Source of the DNA: Gemmatimonadota bacterium
GTDB taxonomy: Bacteria; ARS69
Assembly: GCA_020431545.1 (NCBI GenBank)
Contig: JAGQIB010000065.1
Location: forward strand, 1 to 7,334
Length of the DNA: 7,334 bases
Direction of reading: 5' to 3'
Shown here one piece after another: positions 1 through 5,574 of this stretch (its first letter is position 1; each line of letters opens with the position of its first letter). A program made the position numbers and the translations under genes. Under the pieces are notes generated by a model. The model saw nothing but the letters and a program-made list of their open reading frames with translations, did not search any database and was not told where the DNA came from.

Positions 1-250
1 GCGGCGTGAACGGGATCTCGCCGATCGTGAGCGTGCCGCCCGAGGTGGGCACCATGTTCTCGATCGACTGCCGAATCGTGTCCAGATCGAGGCCCAGGTT
101 CGACAGAACCGTCGCCGCGATGCCCTCTCCCTCCCGGATGATCCCGAGGAGGAGGTGCTCGGTCCCGATGTAGTCGTGATGGAGGCGCCCGGCTTCTTCC
201 CGGGCCAGGTACATCACCTTCCTCACGCGCTCGGTGAAACGATCCTGCAT
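1..250 (-). CDS. clpC: ClpC-type AAA+ unfoldase, N-terminal fragment (runs off the window)
   Basis: These are the first 83 codons of a Clp ATPase; the rest lies beyond position 1. The translation opens MQDRFTERVRKVMYLAREEA and continues with GTEHLLLGIIREGEGIAA, the typical first Clp repeat (Clp_N) of ClpC. That domain receives adaptors and phosphoarginine-tagged substrates before the AAA+ rings pass them to ClpP. The ATG at 248-250 has an in-frame TAG directly before it, so no longer start is possible. An AGGAGG sits 6 nt upstream (257-262). Glu31 in GTEH corresponds to B. subtilis ClpC Glu32, a residue reported to bind phosphoarginine. The next gene upstream is the arginine kinase mcsB, as in Firmicutes. 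The family call is firm. ClpC rather than another N-domain Clp ATPase rests on the motif match and on mcsA/mcsB next door; the ATPase domains are not visible. Confidence 0.93.
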   Translation of the reverse strand, partial: MQDRFTERVRKVMYLAREEAGRLHHDYIGTEHLLLGIIREGEGIAATVLSNLGLDLDTIRQSIENMVPTSGGTLTIGEIPFTP

Positions 251-256
251 CTAAGG

Positions 257-262
257 CCTCCT
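257..262 (-). promoter_or_regulatory. Ribosome-binding site of clpC
   Basis: On the minus strand AGGAGG lies 6 nt before the clpC ATG, within GGGAGGAGG. This is a strong Shine-Dalgarno sequence at ideal spacing. It fixes the start, because a TAG immediately precedes the ATG in frame. Confidence 0.8.
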
Positions 263-294
263 CCCGTCACCCCGGACCCAGCGGGATAGGCGGA

Positions 295-303
295 ACTATA
301 TCA
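295..303 (-). promoter_or_regulatory. Candidate extended -10 promoter of clpC
   Basis: Read on the minus strand the sequence is TGATATAGT: a TG extension, one base, then TATAGT, a five-of-six match to the sigma-70 -10 hexamer TATAAT. It is one of few AT-rich spots in the 205-nt mcsB-clpC gap. Transcription would start near 288, giving a leader of about 38 nt before the clpC ATG. There is no good -35 hexamer 16-18 bp upstream; that space holds three phased GAATC repeats instead. The element may therefore rely on the TG extension or on an activator. It would let clpC be expressed independently of the upstream operon. Inference from sequence only. Confidence 0.5.
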
Positions 304-328
304 GAATCCCCCGGAATCGCCTCGAATC
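304..328 (-). repeat. Three GATTC direct repeats at exact 10-bp spacing, upstream of the clpC -10 element
   Basis: On the plus strand GAATC occurs at 304-308, 314-318 and 324-328 (GATTC on the minus strand), so each copy starts 10 bp after the last. The array abuts the extended -10 element and fills the region a -35 box would occupy. Repeats one helical turn apart put the same bases on the same DNA face, as in the direct-repeat binding sites of some response regulators. No CIRCE (TTAGCACTC-N9-GAGTGCTAA), HAIR or CtsR-type heptad is recognisable here. A role as operator or activator site is inference. Confidence 0.5.
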
Positions 329-383
329 TGCCCTTTTTGGACACATCCGGCAAGCAGGCCCCCTCGCGCGGGCGACCTCCCCT

Positions 384-410
384 TCCTCGTCCGGTCATCG
401 TCCTCGTCCG
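384..410 (-). repeat. 10-bp perfect direct repeat in the mcsB-clpC gap
   Basis: TCCTCGTCCG on the plus strand occurs at 384-393 and again at 401-410, separated by 7 bp. It lies in a purine-rich (minus-strand) stretch of the intergenic region, about 80 bp upstream of the candidate clpC promoter. It could be a second protein-binding site or simply low-complexity sequence. I see no terminator hairpin with a U-tract in this gap. Confidence 0.3.
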
Positions 411-455
411 CGGAGTTCTTGACGGCCGGCTCCACTCGACCGTTCGCCTCCGCCG

Positions 456-1541
456 CTAACCCCTGAGATGCGCGAGGTCCGTCCCGGGTTCGGGGAACTC
501 CGCGAAGAACTCCCGGAGTCGCCGCGCCCGGACCCCGTCGAGCGGCTCGTCGCCCTCCGTGGCGTACGCCAGGTGGGCGGGCTGGAGCCCCACGAGCAGG
601 CGACGGAGCGCCTCCAGCGTCGGCCCCGGCCCCACTCCGAGGACGCGCGCACTCCAGACGTCCGACAGGCACGCGGCGGCCTCTTCATCCGACAGGAGCC
701 GCGCGGACCGCAGGATCGCCCAGGATCGCGCGAGCCGATCCTCGAGACGCGCTCGCCGACCGTCCGTCGCGAGGATCCGGTCCCGCGCATCTCGTTGCAG
801 CTCGAGCGACCGACGGACCACGCGCTCGAGCAACTTCGCACACTCCTCCTCCGTGACCCCGAGCGTGCGCTGGTTCGAGAGCTGGTAGAGATCGCCCTGC
901 GCCCGCGAGCCCTCGCCGAGCCAGCCGCGAAGGACCATGCCCATCTCCGCCACCGCCCGGTGCACGCGCTTCACCTCGCCGATCCACACGAGCAGCGGGA
1001 GATGAACCTGCACGGACAGCCGCAGTCCCGTGCCGACGTTCGTGGGGCACGCCGTGCGGTACCCGAGCCGACGATCCGCCGCGAACTCCAGCTCGCCCTC
1101 GAGGGCGCGATCCACGTCGACCGCGGCCGCGAGCGCGGACGGAAGGTTCAACCCCGGAACGATCGACTGGATCCGTACGTGGTCCTCCTCGTTCACGAGG
1201 ACCGCGACGCTCTCGTCGCGCGACACCACGACGCCGCGCGCGCCGGAGCCCTTCGCGAGGCGCGGGGTCGCGAGCCGCCGTTCCACGAGCAGCGAGCGAT
1301 CGCGTTCCGGGAGAAGCTCGAAGTCGAACACCGTCGAGTCGCGGAAGGCCGGAGTCGTCTGGACGGCGGCCACCACGCGCTCGAACACGCGCTCCGATTG
1401 CAGGGAATCCGCCCGGTGCGGGAACGGCACGTCCTGCAGGTTGCGGGCGAGCCGTGCGCGCGACGAGACCACGACCTCGGCCTCGGGGCCGCTCGCGTCG
1501 AGCCAGGGGATCGGGCGCACCGCGATCTCGGATCCGGTCAC
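456..1541 (-). CDS. mcsB: Protein-arginine kinase McsB
   Basis: Predicted 361-residue ATP:guanido phosphotransferase-family kinase that phosphorylates arginine side chains, marking proteins for ClpC-ClpP. Visible motifs in order: VVVSSRARLARNL (residues 23-35, nucleotide-binding arginines), VNEEDHVRIQ (116-125, with the NEED acidic residues), YRTACPTNVGTGLR (161-174) with the expected catalytic Cys165, and GDLYQLSNQRTLG (216-228). Length is normal for the family. The start is the GTG at 1539-1541, which overlaps the mcsA stop as GTGA; GGAGG lies 7 nt upstream (1549-1553). The frame stays open further upstream to about 1979, but that part lies antiparallel-free over mcsA on the same strand and has no McsB character. 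One oddity: where B. subtilis McsB has the phosphoarginine-docking motif RDXXRA, this protein reads LDGVRA (334-339), losing the first arginine. The stop is TAG. Confidence 0.95.
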   Translation of the reverse strand: MTGSEIAVRPIPWLDASGPEAEVVVSSRARLARNLQDVPFPHRADSLQSERVFERVVAAVQTTPAFRDSTVFDFELLPERDRSLLVERRLATPRLAKGSGARGVVVSRDESVAVLVNEEDHVRIQSIVPGLNLPSALAAAVDVDRALEGELEFAADRRLGYRTACPTNVGTGLRLSVQVHLPLLVWIGEVKRVHRAVAEMGMVLRGWLGEGSRAQGDLYQLSNQRTLGVTEEECAKLLERVVRRSLELQRDARDRILATDGRRARLEDRLARSWAILRSARLLSDEEAAACLSDVWSARVLGVGPGPTLEALRRLLVGLQPAHLAYATEGDEPLDGVRARRLREFFAEFPEPGTDLAHLRG

Positions 1542-2062
1542 GCGTCGTCCTCCTCCTCGCGCTCCCGCTCCTGGATCTGATCCCGGAGCTCGGCCGCATC
1601 GTCGAAGCGCTCCTCCGAGATCGCGACATCCAGCTGGCGACGCATCTCCTCCAGCGCCTGCCCGGTCGGCGGCGTGACGACGCCCCCCGGAATGCGACCG
1701 CGATGGCGAACCCGGTGGTGAAGGCGCCGGAGCAGCGGCTCCAGCGACGAAGCGAACGTGTCGTAGCACGTCGCGCAGCCGAACAGCGCGTGCGTCTCCA
1801 GGTCCGCCGCGGCCGCGCCGCAGGCCGGGCACCGCCTCGGATCCTCCGCCGTCTCCGGCGGGTCCACCTTCCCCGTCACGACGGCGGCCACCGGAATCGG
1901 GCCGGCCACGAAGCCGAGCTCCGGCGCCGCCGGCTCCTCGTCCGATTCGACGCCGAGCTCGCGCGCGCATTCGCGACACAGGAGCGAGCGCCGGACCTCG
2001 CCGTCCGTCATCTCGGTGTAGCGGATCTCCCCGGGACGTTCACCGCAGTGATCGCAGTTCAC
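1538..2062 (-). CDS. mcsA: McsA, zinc-finger activator of McsB, with UVR domain
   Basis: Predicted 174-residue partner that activates the McsB kinase. Four CXXC pairs are visible: Cys3/Cys6, Cys29/Cys32, Cys78/Cys81 and Cys96/Cys99, giving two likely zinc sites as in B. subtilis McsA (about 185 residues). A UvrB/UvrC-type motif follows at about 136-165 (LEEMRRQLDVAISEERFDDA), and the tail is charged (EREREEEDDA). The start chosen is the GTG at 2060-2062: it puts the first cysteine at residue 3, as in the Firmicutes protein, and has GAGGAGG 5 nt before it. An ATG 24 nt upstream (2084-2086) overlaps the lolD stop as ATGA and would add eight residues (MTPEEEAP) but has no Shine-Dalgarno. Downstream, the stop overlaps mcsB by 4 nt, so kinase and activator should be made together. 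Confidence 0.92.
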   Translation of the reverse strand: MNCDHCGERPGEIRYTEMTDGEVRRSLLCRECARELGVESDEEPAAPELGFVAGPIPVAAVVTGKVDPPETAEDPRRCPACGAAAADLETHALFGCATCYDTFASSLEPLLRRLHHRVRHRGRIPGGVVTPPTGQALEEMRRQLDVAISEERFDDAAELRDQIQEREREEEDDA

Positions 2063-2067
2063 CGGCG

Positions 2068-2074
2068 CCTCCTC
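2068..2074 (-). promoter_or_regulatory. Ribosome-binding site deciding the mcsA start
   Basis: GAGGAGG on the minus strand, 5 nt before the GTG at 2062. It lies downstream of the alternative ATG at 2086, so it can only serve the GTG. Together with the MxCxxC-like N-terminus of the family this favours the shorter protein. Confidence 0.65.
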
Positions 2075-2082
2075 TTCCGGAG

Positions 2083-2796
2083 TCATCGGGCGGCGTACGC
2101 GACGGGATCGGAGGCGTCGATCGCCGTGAGCCGTCCGTCGCGGAGCCCGAGCGCCCGGTCTGCGGACGAGGCGAGCGACGGATCGTGGGTGGCGACCACG
2201 AGCGCCACGCCGCGCGCGCGCCGGAGCTGCTCCAGCAGCTCGTGCAGCGACGCGCTCGAGCGCGGGTCGAGATTGCCGGAGGGCTCGTCCGCGAGCACGA
2301 CGTCCGGCTCGTTCACGAGCGCCCGGGCCACGGCCACACGCTGCTGCTCTCCGCCCGAGAGCTCACCCGGCGCGTGGGCCAGCCGGGCGCCGAGGCCCAC
2401 GTCTTCCAGGAGACGCTTCGCGCGTGCCTCGGCCTCGGCCCGCGGGGCACCACCCACGAGCGACGGCAGCATGACGTTCTCGAGCGCCGAGAAGTCCGGC
2501 AGCAGATGGTGGAACTGGAACACGAATCCCACCCGACGATTCCGGACTCGTGCGAGCTCCCGGTCCGACAACGTCGCGAGGTCGTCGTTTCCGATCCGGA
2601 CCTCCCCTGCATCCGGCCGGTCGAGTCCGCCCAGGCAGTGCAGCAACGTGCTCTTGCCCGAGCCGGACGGTCCCACGATGGCGACCATCTCCCCCGGACG
2701 CACCTCCATCGACACTCCCCCCAGCACCTCGAGCGTCTGCGGACCCGAGCGGAACACGCGCCGCAGCTCGATCGCCTGGATCGCGCGATCACTCAT
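2083..2796 (-). CDS. lolD: Lipoprotein-releasing ABC transporter ATP-binding subunit LolD
   Basis: 237-residue ABC ATPase that powers release of outer-membrane lipoproteins from the inner membrane to the carrier LolA. Visible in order: Walker A GPSGSGKST (42-50), Q-loop in FQFHHLLPDFSALENV (93-108, Gln94), signature LSGGEQQR (146-153), Walker B VVLADEP (166-172) with Glu171, D-loop SGNLD, and the switch His204 in THD. The FQFHHLLPDF stretch is close to the classical LolD Q-loop and separates it from most MacB/FtsE relatives. The ATG at 2794-2796 overlaps the permease stop by 8 nt (ATGAGTGA), with GGAGG 9 nt upstream. It is adjacent to its membrane partner, which supports the Lol assignment. 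No LolA or LolB gene is in the window. Confidence 0.95.
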   Translation of the reverse strand: MSDRAIQAIELRRVFRSGPQTLEVLGGVSMEVRPGEMVAIVGPSGSGKSTLLHCLGGLDRPDAGEVRIGNDDLATLSDRELARVRNRRVGFVFQFHHLLPDFSALENVMLPSLVGGAPRAEAEARAKRLLEDVGLGARLAHAPGELSGGEQQRVAVARALVNEPDVVLADEPSGNLDPRSSASLHELLEQLRRARGVALVVATHDPSLASSADRALGLRDGRLTAIDASDPVAYAAR

Positions 2797-4018
2797 AACG
2801 GATCGCCTCCACCGGCACGAGCCGGGACGCGCTCCACGACGGGTAGAGCGCCGACACGAGGCAGATCACGAGTGCGAGGCCGCAGACCATCACCACGTCG
2901 CCCCACCAGAGTTGCACCGGCAGGGTCTCCACGAAGTAGACATCGCCCGGCAGGTTCAACCGGTAGTGATCCAGGACGAAGCACGCGAGCGCGCCGAGCG
3001 CGCAGCCGATCGCGGTTCCGAGCCCGCCGATCGCGATTCCTTCCAGCAGGAACACGCGGCGTACGCCGTCCCTCCCCGCGCCGATCGACATGAGGATGCC
3101 GATCTCGCGGGTCTTCTCGAGGACGATCATGATCAGCGTGGACGCGATCAGGAACGCCGCCACCGTGAGGATGATCGCGAACACGAGGTAGCCGATCATC
3201 TTCTCGATCTTCATCCACAGGAACAGCTGGTGGTTCTGGCTGATCCAGTTGTTCGCCCACACGCGCGGCGACTCGACGCTCGCCATGATGCGATCCGCGA
3301 TCGCGGGCGCGGCGTCCATGTCGTCCACGCGCACGAGGATGCCCGTGGTGCGATCGCCGAGATCCAGCGCGTCACGCGCCGCCTCCAGCGACGTCAGCGA
3401 CGTCGCCTGATCGAACTCATAGATTCCGGACTCGAACAGGCCCGTGACCACGAAGCTCCGCATGCGCGGGATGCCGCGACGCCGCGCGTCGGGAACGGTC
3501 GCGGTGACCGTGTCGCCGATGCCCGCGCGGAGCTTGGCCGCGAGGTTCACGCCGAGGATGATGCCCGGCAGCGACGTGCCGTCGGCCAGCGGCTGCGGGT
3601 CCACCGAAGCGTCGGCCGGAGTGAAGCCCTTCGGCACGTCGGTGACGTCGCCCTCGCGCGCCGGATCGAAGCCGCGGAGAATCGCGCCCTCGGAGTCGCG
3701 ATCCGACGTGAGCAGGATCTCGCCGAACACGAACGGAGACGTGGCCACCACGCCGTCGATCCCGCGGACCTTCTGCTGGATGCCTTCCACGTCGGCCAGG
3801 CCCTGCTCGTTCGGATCGAGCAGCTGGATGTGGCCGTTCGTGCCCGCGATCCGCGAACGCACCTCGGTGGAGAAGCCGTTCATCACGCCGAGCACGATGA
3901 TCGCCGCCGCCACCCCGACGGACACGCCGCCCACCGCGAGCGCCGTGATCAGCGAGCGGAACCGCGAGCGTCCGCGCGCCCGCAGGTACCGACTCGCCAC
4001 GAACCACTCGAAGCTCAC
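2789..4018 (-). CDS. lolC: Lipoprotein-releasing ABC transporter permease (LolC/LolE family)
   Basis: 409-residue inner-membrane permease with the MacB/FtsX-type layout. TM1 lies at about 25-46, a large periplasmic domain at about 50-270, then TM2 (276-300), TM3 (321-348) and TM4 (373-394). The cytoplasmic loop EKTREIGILMSIGA (301-314) is the usual coupling helix that meets LolD. The C-terminus LYPSWSASRLVPVEAIRYE is typical of the family, as is NLPGDVYF before TM4. The start is GTG at 4016-4018, overlapping the lysS stop as GTGA with GGAG 5 nt upstream. The same frame is open far upstream across lysS, but without family resemblance. Only one permease gene is present beside lolD, whereas E. 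coli has lolC and lolE. It may form a homodimer, or a second permease may lie elsewhere. The choice of the name lolC over lolE is not decisive. Confidence 0.92.
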   Translation of the reverse strand: MSFEWFVASRYLRARGRSRFRSLITALAVGGVSVGVAAAIIVLGVMNGFSTEVRSRIAGTNGHIQLLDPNEQGLADVEGIQQKVRGIDGVVATSPFVFGEILLTSDRDSEGAILRGFDPAREGDVTDVPKGFTPADASVDPQPLADGTSLPGIILGVNLAAKLRAGIGDTVTATVPDARRRGIPRMRSFVVTGLFESGIYEFDQATSLTSLEAARDALDLGDRTTGILVRVDDMDAAPAIADRIMASVESPRVWANNWISQNHQLFLWMKIEKMIGYLVFAIILTVAAFLIASTLIMIVLEKTREIGILMSIGAGRDGVRRVFLLEGIAIGGLGTAIGCALGALACFVLDHYRLNLPGDVYFVETLPVQLWWGDVVMVCGLALVICLVSALYPSWSASRLVPVEAIRYE

Positions 4019-5574
4019 GTCGTCTCCGGGGCTTCGGCGAGGTCGCCGTCGCCATCGTCGGCGGAACCGGTCGCCTCCGGCCGCATCTGCGGGAACAGCA
4101 CGACCTCGCGGATCTGCTCCTGCCCCGTGAGGATCATGACCAGGCGATCGACGCCGATGCCGAGCCCGGACGCCGGCGGCATGCCGTGCTCCATCGCCCG
4201 GAGGAACGGCTCGTCCAGCACCATCGTGTCCTCGTCCCGCTTCGCGAGGCGAAGCTGGTCCTCGAAACGTCGGCGCTGCTCCACCGGATCGTTCAGCTCG
4301 GAGAAGCCGTTGCCGACCTCCATGCACGCGAGGTACGGCTCGTAGCGCTCCACCAGTCGCGGATCCTCCGGCTTCTCCTTGGAAAGAGGCGACATCACCT
4401 TGGGGTGGTCCGTCACGAACGTCGGCTCGAACAGATCCGGCTCGACCACGACGCCGAACAGCTCGTCGAGCATCTTCGCGGCCGAGGGATCTCCCTCCAG
4501 CTCGACCCGGTGCTTCTCGCACAGGCCGCGGATCCGTGCCTCGTCCAGATCGGAGAGGTCCGCTCCCGTCGCGCGCTCCAGCGCCTCGAAGTACGGCAGC
4601 CGCCGCCACGGCCTGGAGAAGTCCAGCGCGCGGCCCTGGTACTCGATCTGCAGCGTGCCGTTCGCCGCCTCGCAGGCCGCGGCCACGAGCTCCTCCACGA
4701 GATCCATGCCCGCCCGGTAGTCCGCGTAAGCCTGGTAGACCTCCACCATGGTGAACTCCGGCAGGTGCGAGCGATCCATGCCCTCGTTCCGGAAGTCCTT
4801 CGCGAACTCGTACACGCGTTCGAGCCCGCCGATCAGGCAGCGCTTGAGGTACAGCTCGTTCGCGATGCGCAGGAAGAGCGTGATGCCGAGCGCGTTGTGC
4901 GTGGTGCGGAACGGTCGCGCGGAGGCGCCGCCGTAGATCGGCTGGAGGACCGGCGTCTCGACCTCGAGGAAATCCTTCGCGTCCAGCACGCGACGCATCG
5001 CGGAGATCACGCGCGTCCGCGCCACGAACACGCGACGCGACTCCTCGTTCACGAGCAGGTCCAGGTACCGCTGCCGGAACCGCGACTCCTTGTCCACGAG
5101 GCCGTGCCACTTGTCGGGCAGCGGACGCATCGCCTTGCCGAGGAACGTCCAGGACTCCGCCTGCACCGTGACCTCGCCCGTACGCGTCACGAACATCGAG
5201 CCGGAGACGCCGAGGAAATCGCCGAGATCCGCGAGCGTCAGACGCTCGTAGGCGTCCTCGCCCACGATGTCCTTCTTGAGATAGATCTGCACGCGACCCG
5301 AGCGGTCCTGCAGGTGCAGGAACGACGCCTTCCCCATCTTGCGACGCGACATGAGTCGCCCCGCGATCGAGACCTCCACGCGCGCCGGTTCGCCGTCGCC
5401 CGCTTCGGCCGCGGCCCGCTCGTACGCCGCCACCGCCTCGGTCGCGCAGTGGGTCACGGGGTAGCCGTTCGGATAGACGGAGATGCCCGCCTCCTCGAGC
5501 CGGGTCCGCTTCTCCTGCCGGGACCGGATCTGATCGTTCTCGTCGCCGAGGACCGGGTTCGTCTCCGTGGTCAC
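4015..5574 (-). CDS. lysS: Lysyl-tRNA synthetase, class II
   Basis: 519-residue cytoplasmic enzyme that attaches lysine to tRNA-Lys. An N-terminal OB-fold anticodon-binding domain covers about 66-145 (VSIAGRLMSRRKMGKASFLHLQD). The class II catalytic core follows: motif 1 near 186-213 (DFLEVETPVLQPI), motif 2 FRNEGMDRSHLPEFTMVEVY (261-280) and motif 3 GLGIGVDRLVMILTG (470-484). The lysine-site segment GNGFSELNDP is at 421-430. The start is GTG at 5572-5574, overlapping the prfB stop as GTGA, with GGAGG 7 nt upstream (5582-5586). Motif 2 reads HLPEFT where many LysRS have HNPEFT. The protein continues about 20 residues past the usual MRPE end with an acidic tail (DDGDGDLAEAPETT). The stop overlaps the lolC start. 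Confidence 0.96.
   Translation of the reverse strand: MTTETNPVLGDENDQIRSRQEKRTRLEEAGISVYPNGYPVTHCATEAVAAYERAAAEAGDGEPARVEVSIAGRLMSRRKMGKASFLHLQDRSGRVQIYLKKDIVGEDAYERLTLADLGDFLGVSGSMFVTRTGEVTVQAESWTFLGKAMRPLPDKWHGLVDKESRFRQRYLDLLVNEESRRVFVARTRVISAMRRVLDAKDFLEVETPVLQPIYGGASARPFRTTHNALGITLFLRIANELYLKRCLIGGLERVYEFAKDFRNEGMDRSHLPEFTMVEVYQAYADYRAGMDLVEELVAAACEAANGTLQIEYQGRALDFSRPWRRLPYFEALERATGADLSDLDEARIRGLCEKHRVELEGDPSAAKMLDELFGVVVEPDLFEPTFVTDHPKVMSPLSKEKPEDPRLVERYEPYLACMEVGNGFSELNDPVEQRRRFEDQLRLAKRDEDTMVLDEPFLRAMEHGMPPASGLGIGVDRLVMILTGQEQIREVVLFPQMRPEATGSADDGDGDLAEAPETT

Noticed and set aside
251..455. CIRCE, HAIR or CtsR-type operators upstream of clpC.
   Set aside because: None of the known consensus sequences is present on either strand of the gap.
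420..456. Possible intrinsic terminator after mcsB (ACGGTC pairing with GGCCGT).
   Set aside because: Only six pairs with one wobble, a 10-nt loop and no U-tract on the minus strand.
1542..1979. Upstream extension of the mcsB frame to 1979.
   Set aside because: It would overlap mcsA almost completely. The extension is Gly/Arg/Ala-rich and unlike McsB, while the GTG at 1541 has a good ribosome-binding site and begins at the family's usual N-terminus.
1454..4345. A 963-codon open frame on the plus strand across mcsB, mcsA, lolD and lolC.
   Set aside because: It is antisense to four clearly recognised genes, is dominated by Arg, Ala, Ser and Pro, and shows no domain. Long antisense frames are expected at this GC content.
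4019..5110. Upstream extension of the permease frame to 5110.
   Set aside because: It runs over lysS in another frame without membrane-protein character. The GTG at 4018 gives the normal LolC/E length and N-terminus.
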